From positions 597,001 through 661,000 of the forward strand of contig JAJTWR010000353.1 in NCBI GenBank assembly GCA_021613335.1: a stretch of DNA of 64,000 bases, in the 5' to 3' direction. The DNA comes from Whitmania pigra. Its lineage: Eukaryota; Annelida; Clitellata; Hirudinida; Haemopidae. Below are positions 12,411-23,543 of the stretch, one piece after another. The position numbers were made by a program, and so were the translations under genes. The stretch's first letter is position 1; each line of letters begins with the position of its first letter. The notes under the pieces were generated by a model that saw only the letters and a list, made by a program, of their open reading frames with translations, was not told the origin of the DNA and searched no databases.

Positions 12411-14690
12411 TTGTGGGTGCATTTTTATTTTGTCTGCTTGGTCCACTAAATTCATAGGCAACAATTAATCGGCCACTAGGAAGATTCTGGCGGAAATGCG
12501 TCACCGTGATTTTATAATTTTACCATTTATTCTCCAGGAATGTCGAAAAGTTGTTTTTAACATACGTATAACGTTTAAAATCAAACAATTATTTGGCTTA
12601 TGTAAGACATTTGACGTTAAGCAATTGACATAACAGACATCATTTTTCTTTGAATTTCATTTCAATTTTTCAGGAATCTGAAATTTGAATCTGAAGTCAT
12701 GCAATTCAGGTTCGAAAGAGTACCACGGATTGATTTGAAGTGACGATGTCATCTTAATTGAACCGATGACAGGAATGACGTTGATTGTAGAACATTTATT
12801 ACCTTCGTTGTTTAGTTACAGCTTTTAGATGTGGTGTCAAAATTTATGTGCTAATCATGTGTACATTTTGATTGTTTATTTTGCAAAAAATTCGCTCGAT
12901 GGATTTTTAGTTTTCAGTCGTTTATTTTGGAAATCGAGAAAAGAAATACGTAGAATGCATTTTTAATATTGATATTGATTTCTTGGGAATTTATAGGCGA
13001 TAGTGATTTTTGTTTGTTTGTTATTTTTTCCCATCACAATATCTGCTTTTCTTTAACAGCTATTTAGTGCTTTGTTTTCGTGTTTTAAGCTAACCACTTT
13101 TGGGACATTTGAGTTAATTGTCACAGAACAACAAAATGCTGGTTGTGATTATTTATTCAAACTAAGTGAGTGTTTACACTTTGAGCTTATGACCAGTCGA
13201 CAGTTGCGTCTCTGGTCGTTCGCTTTGTAGTTACATTAAGAAAATTTCATACATCCTTTTCCAGCGTAATTTGGCTGGAGTTATTCGCTGATTGAGAGCA
13301 TTCTTACGTTAGGAGTTGAGACGGTAGGTCGTTAAACTGATTGATTGGGTCCGTTATGTGATAAAATGATTAAAACTGTGCTCTACTAATAATATCAATA
13401 TAATAATAATGATGATAATGAGTATAAAGAAGATGTGAATCCGGCTATAGGAGGAGGTGCACGACAGTAGATATAGTGCAGGCTTTGGTTGGTTCCGATT
13501 GGGGAATGAAAAAAGGCACACGGTGATTGACGTGCTCGGTATGGATGGCAGAAAGCTAGAATCGAGAATGCATTCCGACCAAACTTTAAGGCAGCAACTA
13601 TTTGTAACTATATTGAATCCACTTGAAAAAGAACTTGGCTAGCGCGAATAAATTTAAGTTTATTAATGCTCTAAAACTTTCTACTCATATGGATTTAAAA
13701 TTCAGAATTAATGAGTAATACAACTTATCTCCTTAGCCATCACAGCTGATTACGTAACGTTAGTGTCTTATTTACCTAAGAAATTGAAAAAATAGACCAT
13801 CTAAAACCAACGAAAAAATTTAGGTTGGAACTCGTCCTGATAATTTAATTCGATACGCTGTCGTTAAATTAAAAAGGGTCATCAACAGCTTCGAATTTCA
13901 TTCTTAAAGTATTTTTCGATGTGAACGAGCAAAAGTCTGCAGTCATTCTTTGTAGAGTAAAATAATCGGAAGCACAATTATTGCTCAGTCTCAATGCTCT
14001 TTGTTTCCAAAGTGGTCTGCTTTTGGGCTTATTTGTGACATTATCCAAAAAGTCCTCAGACTGCAAAGGATTTTAGCGAGATAGATATCTATAACATGGA
14101 ACTCAAAATTTGAGTTTCAATTTTTAACACTAATTTTTAGTACTTAAAAAATCTAATTCTGATTTCCTTCTACAAACTTCTACTAAAACTAAATTGACAA
14201 CATCTTGTTACCGACGTTAACAGCTGCTCATGCGCATGCAGCGATTTCCCAGAGCCGCTACTTTTGTTTGATATTTTGTAGTAATACAATTAACGGCCTG
14301 TTTTTATATTTATAATTTAAGTCTTCAGGCTTATTTAGCTTCGTTTGTATTGTGTAAACATATGGATATTTTTTATTTAGGATTTTAGTTTATTCAAATA
14401 ACATTTTATTAAAACAGTTTAATTTCTCAGGAATTTGTTCAAAAACATCAATAAAGAATAACCAGCCGCAATCCGTGTCGCGCTTTATTTGACTGGCTGA
14501 ACTTTGGAATTTAATGCAAGTATTCAGTCCGAAGAGCTGTATTCGGTGATCTCGGGGTCGTATTTTGCATTTCTAGGAACTGAACTCAAATAAAACCTTA
14601 TGAAAATCCCACTGGCTGAAATGTCTCCTCTCTAACCAACGAAGAACACCTACTTCAATGTATTAATCGGAAGCATTCAACTCCTGCAGA
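12411..14690. other. Gene-poor intergenic region
   Basis: This is the lamin 3' flank. AATAAA-type hexamers occur near 13646 and 14450, so the lamin 3' end could lie anywhere before them. Two short open stretches (13457-13642 on + and 13869-14066 on -) have no recognisable motif. A palindromic CATGCGCATG sits near 14230. I see no other gene, RNA or repeat. Confidence 0.4.
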
Positions 14691-15257
14691 ATGTTTTCAA
14701 AGTTTCCGAGTTTGTTGACAGTTTTGTTTGTCTATTCGGTCTTTCGGGTGACGAATCCGTTCGAAGAGAATCCAGAAACAATGAAATTCGCAACTGGAAC
14801 GAGCAACAGCGTGATGTGCAAAAGTGACGGAAGTTTCAACTCGTCTTCCATGACTTGGTACGATCACGACATGGTGGTCATCGGTAACAACCCAGCCAGT
14901 CGCGTCTACCAGGACAACTTAACCGGCGTACTCACCTTCAGCAACCTTAGTCTCTTCAACGATTCTGGCCTGTACACCTGCCTCATCTCTTGCCACGACT
15001 TTAACCCGGCTGGTGAGGAGCAGTCGGGCATCACGGAATCAGCGTCGGGTCAGTTTGGAAGTTCCGGAGACAAACTAGGCTCAAGGAGATGTTCAAACTT
15101 CACTGTGGAAATCGTCATCTACGACATGCCTAATTATCTCAAGGAGGTCTTGATTCTGGTGCTTCTCAACGTCTTTGTGGGCAGTCTACTTCTGTTTTGC
15201 ATCCTGCGTTCCTCATTCTTGGAAATGAAGAGGGTGAAAATTTACGAATCAATGTAA
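14691..15257 (+). CDS. Intronless type I membrane protein with one V-type Ig domain
   Basis: This single open frame encodes 188 aa. Residues 1-24 form a hydrophobic signal peptide. An Ig domain (about 30-140) has the core Cys43, Trp56 and DSGLYTC (91-97), the canonical strand-F motif with the second core Cys97. Extra cysteines (101, 134) could form a second disulfide. N-glycosylation sequons occur at NLT (76), NLS (85), NDS (90) and NFT (136). A transmembrane helix (about 151-173) is followed by a short basic tail, KRVKIYESM, with one tyrosine but no complete ITAM. The sequence just before the ATG reads like a splice acceptor (ctgcag), so a 5' untranslated exon may exist upstream. No specific family is recognised. 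A cell-surface receptor or adhesion role is inferred from architecture only. Confidence 0.75.
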   Translation: MFSKFPSLLTVLFVYSVFRVTNPFEENPETMKFATGTSNSVMCKSDGSFNSSSMTWYDHDMVVIGNNPASRVYQDNLTGVLTFSNLSLFNDSGLYTCLISCHDFNPAGEEQSGITESASGQFGSSGDKLGSRRCSNFTVEIVIYDMPNYLKEVLILVLLNVFVGSLLLFCILRSSFLEMKRVKIYESM

Positions 15258-15708
15258 TCAATCAATGTTTAAAGAATTTTTATTTCAAATTTCCATCAGT
15301 AATTGTTTATTTAATTTGGTTTGTAATTTTCGTTTACTGTCTTAGATCCTGATGGGCGGTATTATTAAAAAGTATTGACGTCATGTAAAATTTAAAAAAA
15401 ATGAATAGCGTGGCATTGAAGAAGATAGTTAGAAATTACATCGAACTCTGCGATGACGAGCATTAATGTTAACTGTTATGCTTCAGTGGTTTGTGTCAAC
15501 AAAGGTTTATCATTAGCGACAGGGTGCCTTGACTTAAACTCTGTTTAAGAATTCATCGACATAGCATTAGCTTTTTTCACAATAATGTTTCTTGTCGTTT
15601 TGGATGTTTATTTGAACAAGAAATATTCTTTAACACAACCTGCAAAAGAAATTTTTTCTGTAAAAGTTCTCAAGTTTCTCAAACAACTTCTCTCAGTTCA
15701 ATACTTTT

Positions 15709-15736
15709 ATTATTATTATTTTTTTTTTTTTTTTTT
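15709..15736 (+). repeat. Short TTA / poly-T tract
   Basis: A few ATT units run directly into a homopolymeric T stretch of 17 bases. It is a simple repeat and could be the poly(A) scar of a minus-strand retroelement, though no element body is recognisable next to it. Confidence 0.6.
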
Positions 15737-16050
15737 CTCGGCCATGCAAACATTAACATATCCATCGTTCAAAAAAAACCACTCCGAAAAATTTAGTGTC
15801 CGCAAAAGGGTCCGAGATCTCCCTGGACATGTAAGTTTAAAAGAACAAGACGTAGTTCGAAATGTCAATCGTACCGAAAAGCAATCTGGGTGTGCATCGG
15901 AACTGGCAAAGATTTGAACTAGACCACTGGTCCTGGAAGGGTGAAATCCCCTTCTGTAAGACGTACGTCAGGAGTGGGGCGATGAACAATAGTCTCGAGG
16001 GATATAATCCGCAAGATGACGCCTGTGTTGGGGGCGGCCAGACGCGCGCG

Positions 16051-16496
<446 letters not shown>

Positions 16497-17670
16497 TGGA
16501 TAATTATAGTTTCAATGTCAATAAATTGGTCATTACCAATCGTAAAAAAAAATATTCAAGGCTTCACATAAATTATTTATTCGTTTATCTGGCTGCTGAT
16601 TACATGCAAAGTACTTGGCGAATTTACATTTGTTCTACGGTTGACCAATATCGATCAAGCATTAAACACGTCCTTATTGTGTAGCACGTGTAAATTGAAT
16701 TACTGTATCTGACGAGCAGGGATATTCAGAGCTTTGAGGAGGTATGGGCCATTTGCAGAATTTAGAAGAACCCTTCGTCTATCTTGGTGTGCCACAAGCA
16801 ACCAAGTTATGTATATTTTTTGCTAGTGTAAAAGAAAGGTCATGAATCAATATTAAGAGCCGCAAAGACCACAAGACAAGACCACAAAAAACCCAAAACA
16901 AATTGCGGTTAATTAAATTTATTTCGATTTTCGGGGCCCCCTTTGAATCAGAGGCCCACATGCCCCGTCTGATAGGCCCTATTGACAAGCTAATCTGTCA
17001 CACATACTTTATTTAATATTCTGTCCCTTCTGCATTAATGTCGTGTCCATACACAATTGCATTTGTAAACATTGTATCCATGCGCATCCTTACCGATCGA
17101 GCTATCCGAAACTTTTCGAGACCATTGAGAACGAATGGAAATTATTAGAATATTTTAATAACCAATTAATTTTTTTATATGCGATCAATTCAAGCGTTTA
17201 TTAGTTAAGACAGGAAAAAAGAGCTGAATAATATTAAATACCTTGAGGTGGATCAAAATACCCAGCATTAGAGAAAAGATGACGCCTAATTTTTTTGTTG
17301 GAGGGTTTCGACTTATTCAGTTTAAAATGACATTCTTAAAAATTCAATTCAGAATAAATATTAGAATGAATATTTAAAGTGCCTTTTCTTATCCTAGTTC
17401 TAGGATGTTAAGACACTATAACATTCAGAGGCGGTCAAAAATAAATTAAAATAAAATAAAGTAACCATTTCGTCATCCATTGCATCGATTCTCGTTTTTG
17501 TCAACGAAAGCCTCGATGACTTATGACTAAATTAGTGTGTTTACATTAGGCTGTTAATTCTTACTTCAAATCACCGTAAAGCAATATGCAGTTTACAGCT
17601 AACATCTATTCGATAAATAATGCCTACTGATTGCCTGGGTTATAACCATCATTTCAGCTTTGTCCATAGA

Positions 17671-17746
17671 GCGGGCAAACTCGCACAACCTGAGGAGATG
17701 ACCTCACAAGTCAAGCAAGGGGTTGGGTTTGTTCCCCTCTCGGTAT
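17671..17746 (+). mobile_element. MITE-like remnant related to the element at 29444-29577
   Basis: The segment gcacaacctgaggagatg is shared with the left arm of the foldback element near 29.4 kb, in the same orientation and with similar flanking bases (a run of g/c then caaac). The right terminal repeat is not recognisable, so this is a diverged or truncated copy. Confidence 0.5.
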
Positions 17747-20134
17747 TGAATTCAATTTTTTGAAAAGTGGGGTGGATCGGCTGGTCCGAAACGCTGGATC
17801 AATGAAATAACTTTGCATAGAAGCTTGAATCGTTCCTAGTGATTATAATAATTATGTTCTTTCACATTTCAAACAATGAACACATTTTAACCCTCTTTAT
17901 ACCGGAGAAGTAATTTTGGATTTTCGGATGATTCTGGACTACCCTGGTGCGCTTTAGAAGGAAGTTGTTTGCCTAAACGATTGGAGAATTCGAGCCAGTT
18001 TTATTTTTACTCTGCCCTTTGAAAATTTTTAGAACTGAGCAATAACTTGGTCGCATAAAACATCCTTTGTATTTCTTATCAGGTTTGGACATCTCAAATT
18101 GCCTGAGGATTCCCAGCTGATTCAGTAGCTAAGTGAGTCTATTATTCTATGACAGACCAAAGACTTGGGGATATATTTTGTTGATGTTTCGCTCGGAGCA
18201 CGAACATTTGCTGAAGTTTATTTTCTCTTCCCTGCTCGTATGTTTATACAAAGGAGACGATCTAAAGAATTGATTTTAATGCAAATGTCACCGATTGTAT
18301 GTGTATTCAGGAACATACGTTGTAGATAGTCATCAGTTGTAAATAAACTTCAATGGCATGTGTACATCGCGATAAATTTCACAATAACCGAGCCTAGAAG
18401 CCAAAGATGTTCGAGATATGAAATGATCGAATCGTATCTTTCTTGGTTTTACGGTATTTGGAAAATGGAGAAATAAAAAAAAATAATTGTAAATATTTGC
18501 AACTTGTTTCTTTTATTCTTGAGGCATGTCAACCAGTCGACCTACTTAGCTCATATTTTTTTTAAAACATCGACTTATATTTTTTTGCAATAAAAATAAA
18601 AATTCATAAATAAAATTATTTTGGAATTAGACCAACTCATAGAAAAGATTGTAGGATTTGTTTCAATTTTATTATCAATTAATCACACGATGAATTCTTA
18701 ATGGCAATATCCACTCGTGAAAACACGCAAAGATTCGTTAATTAAAACAGATCCAATATATGTCTATTCCCCGTGAACAAGACAACGTCTTATCCTCAGA
18801 ATGTGTACCAGGATGCAAAAAAATAAAAAAGGGAGAAGAAAATTGATTCGTAGTGATGATCAAATATTCAGATAAAAAAATGTATTCTCTACATAAAACG
18901 GCTTATAGATCGAAAACGATCGCATCGGTCCGTAAATAAGTACAAATAGTTTATGATCCCTCGTTATAAAACGGCACCACTTTCGATAAGACCCAGAAAA
19001 ACCAATCAACAGACCCCATGGGTGAATCAATAAAAATTTCTAAAAAGAAAATAATTTTACAAGTTGTACTGGACAATTAAAAAATTTCTCATTTAAGCTT
19101 CTATCTTCAAATTACATTCACTGACAATTTACTTTATCAACCCAATTTGGTTTTTTAGTTTTAAAAAGTTTAAAACGTCTGAAAATTGCGCTCAGCGTAC
19201 CTCAAAAAAGTCATCGATAAAAGTCAAGGTTGATACAAAATTGGAGAATGTCCTTGGCATTTTGCAGTTGATCGGATCAAATGTTCAGATTTGCGCACTC
19301 TCAGTAATTTTAAGGAAAGTCCCACGAGCTGAAAAGAATGTTGTGAAATAATGGGAATAAATAATTTATTTTCATTTCGAGCTGGTTTTACAAGCGAATT
19401 CTGAATGTGAATGAGACAAATTACGTGAGTGTGTGTGTATTTTATTAACGTCTATTTCATGACTAGATGATTAGGACAAATTATGTGACAACATTATCAC
19501 TTTTATAGTGATTATAACCATCGCATGTCGTCGTTAACACCATCCGCTGACGTAATCATCACCATCATCACCGACGTCGTCTTACGAGAACGTTGTACGT
19601 AAAAAACTTGGTGTGAAAAATTATCTGACTTTTATTAATTACGTATTTTTTCTTTTTCAAATTCAACAAAAAAAAAATTTTTTGCTGACATCAGGATTAG
19701 CATGGCAATCGGAGCCATTACTCCGGCTGATGTAATTCTTGTTTCACTTTCACATTTCCAGCACAGAGAGGCTTTCGATCGTGAGGCATGTTTATTAGCT
19801 TTTGCAGTGTTTATTGCCCCTAAATGTGTCTAAATTTAGAAACCATAATTTTGGTGTCCATAACTTTGCTGGAATGCTTTCAGTTTCAAATTCTCGACTA
19901 AAACACATGTCAACATGCTCATTAAGAAAAATCTTTCAAAAATTCCTACCTATAGGAGCTCTTGATTAGCTGGGAAACACTCACCCAGCTTTTCATTCAT
20001 TCATTCTTTAATTTATACGTTCATTCGTTCGTTCTAACAATCATCTATTCATCCATCCATTCATGTCTCCATCAGCCCATCTTTTCATCCGCTGAGCATC
20101 AGTGTTAGTAGAATAAACATGTTTTGTTGTTTTA

Positions 20135-20256
20135 TTTTGTGATAACAAGTTTTAAAATTGTGATAAATAATAAATATTTTGTGATAATAAGTTTTAAAAT
20201 TGTGATAAATAATAAATATTTTGTGATAATAAGTTTTAATATTGTTATAAATACCG
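20135..20256 (+). repeat. 42-bp tandem repeat, about 2.9 copies
   Basis: Units start at 20135, 20177 and 20219, each opening with ttttgtgataa. The first two copies differ at about one base and the third decays at its end. It lies some 170 bp upstream of the putative TATA element of the TGF-beta ligand gene. Confidence 0.9.
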
Positions 20257-20426
20257 ATGGGAAAGATTGATGAACTGAGAAGTCATCAGTGTTTGTGTGC
20301 TTCTGTGGATGTGAAGGAGATTGGTCTCGTAAAGACAACACCTGTCACACGCGCAAGACGAGCGGCAATCGATCAGAGCACAGAAGTTTGTTGTTGTAGT
20401 CGACTTGCCACACAAAGACACGGCGC

Positions 20427-20433
20427 TATTTAA
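20427..20433 (+). promoter_or_regulatory. TATA-like element for the GDF8/11-like gene
   Basis: The sequence tatttaa sits in a locally GC-richer context (ggcgc-tatttaa-gcc), 304 bp upstream of the start codon at 20737. A transcription start about 30 bp downstream would leave a 5' UTR of roughly 280 nt. No experimental support is available. Confidence 0.35.
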
Positions 20434-20736
20434 GCCACTTGCTCTCCTCCGAACTCCATCGTAGAGCTCCGGATGTTGAGGCGAATTTGAGAAGGAAAAG
20501 TTCTTTTCAATTTTTAAAGCTATCGACAAACACTTAAGAGACATCGTAATCGGCAGATTTGGTTGACTTTACTCGTTTTATCTGTCTTGGTCACTCTAAC
20601 TCGACACGAAGACAATGTCAGGCTTCTAGATTTTCGGTTTGGAGATGATTCTCTGCAGGACCTTCGCATCGTCTCATTCCCATCATTCGGCAGCTTCATT
20701 GGACTTTCATCTCAGAGCCCCAAAGACTCTTACCAA

Positions 20737-23543
20737 ATGGAAAGACTCTCCTCTCCTTTAGTTTTAACATCGACAGTTTTCAAGAGCCTCCTCGTGGTGC
20801 TTCTCTTCTCGAGTCTTGTCGTCGATAGGTGCGCGACAGACGACGACCTCACGTCTGGAAGCAACGACGGCCTTGACGACGGCACGTTGGATCCGGAATT
20901 CGAAGAGGAACTCGACTCCCACTCCAGCTGTCCCCACCTCCATCATTATTCGGAGCACGCGGGCGACAATTCCAGTCACTCTTGTCCCGGAGTGCAGGGT
21001 TTCATAAAGAGCTATCGAGTCGAGTCGGTCAAGCGAGACATCCTCAGGAAGCTCAACCTGGATGCTCCGCCAAACATCAGCGTGAGCACCATTCCACAGG
21101 TGCCACGTCTCCAGGCGCTCATCGAAAAGGTCGGAAAGGATCACAACAGCTACGACGATGAACCCAAATCGACGTTCATCCTCTTTGGAAAGGCTTCAGG
21201 TTGGCTGGAGTTTAGATATTTTGTTTTTTTATTTATTTCTTCGATGTTTTTTTTACCTATCGTTCATTTTAGCTTATCATTAGGGTACTTGAATGATTTA
21301 ATTTTTACTAAAAATCTGTCTAAGAATAATTATAATTAATAGCCAAACTTATTTAAATGTGCGACAGAAGTTAATTAACGAGTAAAACAACATAAAAGGA
21401 TCTCAACCGTTTGATGAACTCCTACGCAAAAAAATAGTTTGAAGATGTTCTGCAGGAATGAATACTGGCTCGAGTGATCGTATTACCTACAATGGTCACT
21501 ACTATTGGTTGTCATCAAAGAATATGAAATAAAATAAAAATATTACTTTTAGTGGAAAGCCTCATTTATCCTAGCTGCTTTATTTACTTTTTAGATTGTA
21601 TTTGTCAACATGACCTCATCCTAATTGGTCTATTTTAAGGAAGAAGAGAATGAGAGCAGTACGGGAGTCGAGTGACTGGTGGAGTTGTCACTCTTCAGGC
21701 TTCTCCAGTTTTTTTATTAAACAAAGCTGAAACTATTTTGGGATTTTAAAAACAGACATCTGACATCCTATTGAAATATCTTAACTTTGGACCTTATTTC
21801 GGAGAATTTCAACTTTTCAAAACCTCGAGATGCGTTCAAAGTTAACGTAAATAAATCTATTTGATTGTAAATTACAATTTCAATTGCATTTTTTGGACAT
21901 CATATTAATTAATCTCTTCATTCTAAGAGGGAGGTCTGTCTCTCAAACTTTCATTAATTTGAATTCATATTTTGCTGGGAACATCTTTCAGTCTTGCTTG
22001 ATCAGGTGACGATCACATAGCTGATAGATAAATTAAGAAGCAATTGAACGGATTTCATTTTGTTTTGACCTCACAAGATCCGAAAACCAGTTCGAAGATT
22101 TCTTCGCCAAACGACGACCTATTTTTATACTCGTACAAAGTCCGCTGCCTACATCGTCGTTAATAACCATCAGCAGTTGTCAATAGCCTAAAGCTTACAT
22201 TTGAACACTTACATTTGAAGATGATTAAAATGCTTATGAATTTGATTAAATGAATCTAAAGCTTCTAAATTCCTTTCCATTTTTAATGCATAAGCAGCCT
22301 AACATTTAAAAGTACTGTTCTTCTTTTACGCAAAAGAAAAATTCTCCTTGTGCTAAATCTTGATACCGAGGTTAGCCTTCATTCTTCTGTAAACTGGATG
22401 CCAACAGTTAATTGATTTATTTTCCGTCGGTTTTTGCGGGGGCCTGAAATACCTTTTTGGAGTTCAGCTGAATCGACATTATGCAGTCTTTCTCTAACCT
22501 TTGGCTTTAGTCATTAGCTGTATTAGCTTCTATCGCAATTAACCATTAAATTGTATTTTATTGAAAAAAGTTTCTAACGAATAAAATTTAAAGAAAATTG
22601 AATTGTTGATTCCACTTTTCCCGCTCAGATGACGAAACAGAGGCAGACGATGAATGTCGCTTCCATCTGAAGAATGACCTGTTTACGAAACGCCTGGAGA
22701 GAGCCTCACTGGGCCTGTTCGTCAGAAAGCCAAAGAGGTACGAGGCCAAATGGACTGGTTGGCTCCTAATCTCATTCGAGAACAGACTCGTTTTAAAGAA
22801 AAGGCTCACCATGGTGGCCAATGAAACCAATCGATGGTATACTTTCAACATCACGATTCCAGCTCGAGATTGGTTCCTCCAGCGGAAAAACGAAATTCTA
22901 ATGAACGTCGTTGGTTCAGATTCCACAGGGACGCCGCTGCCAGTTGTGAAGCCACTTCAAGAAGATGAAGAAAATTACGTGAGTTCATTGGATTTCATAG
23001 TTTCCTTTCATTTTTTTTATAATCTTTAAATTATAACGTGTAACTTTAGACTTTGAATAATTGAAAGATTTAAGAACATAATCAAAGATTGAATATGTTA
23101 TGCAAAAAAAAAAACGAAAACAAAAAAAAAATCTCTCAGTATAAAAACACGCATGTTTCATTTTCGAACAGAAGCCCTACTTATTCCTGAAAGTAAAGGA
23201 GCCAATATCCTCTCGACTGAAGAGGACTTTAAGTGAGGATTGCATCGAAGGAGACCAACAGAGACGCTGTTGTCGCTACCCGCTCATCATCAACTTCGCC
23301 GAGATGGGATGGAACTGGATAATCGTTCCAGCCTCCTACAACGCCTACTATTGCTCCGGCGACTGTCCCGATGGATACATGGGAACCAGTCCGTACGTTC
23401 ACCTCAAGGAGGGCAGCGTTGCCGTCAAGTGCTGCACGGGTAGGAAATTCAGTTCCATCTCCATCATCTACTTCGACGAAAGCAAGAACATCGTCCTCAG
23501 TCGGGTTCCAAACATGGTCGTTGAACAATGCGAGTGCATCTAG
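20737..23543 (+). CDS. TGF-beta superfamily ligand, myostatin/GDF11 (GDF8/11) type
   Basis: Three exons, 20737-21199, 22629-22978 and 23172-23543, give 394 aa (human myostatin has 375, also in three exons). The ATG at 20737 is chosen because it starts a signal peptide (MERLSSPLVL... to about residue 30). The prodomain has the inhibitory-helix segment VKRDILRKLNLDAPPNIS and then LQALIEKV, closely matching the latency region of myostatin. A furin-type site, SRLKR, precedes a mature domain of 105 aa with nine cysteines: one early Cys, RCCRYPL, YYCSGDC, KCC and C-terminal QCECI. GWNWII is the conserved Trp pair. The protein is secreted as a disulfide-linked dimer and would signal through activin-type receptors and Smad2/3. 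In insects the orthologue is myoglianin. Activin/inhibin beta is the main alternative, but the RCCRYPL start and prodomain favour GDF8/11. Confidence 0.93.

Noticed and set aside
13457..13642. 61-codon open frame on the plus strand
   Set aside because: It starts at GTG, has no domain and no splice context, and is isolated in an intergenic region; probably chance.
13869..14066. 65-codon open frame on the minus strand
   Set aside because: No recognisable motif, signal peptide or splice partners; could be transposon debris but cannot be supported.
20764..21144. 126-codon antisense frame over GDF8/11 exon 1
   Set aside because: It is the shadow of a GC-rich coding exon; the sense frame has clear family motifs.
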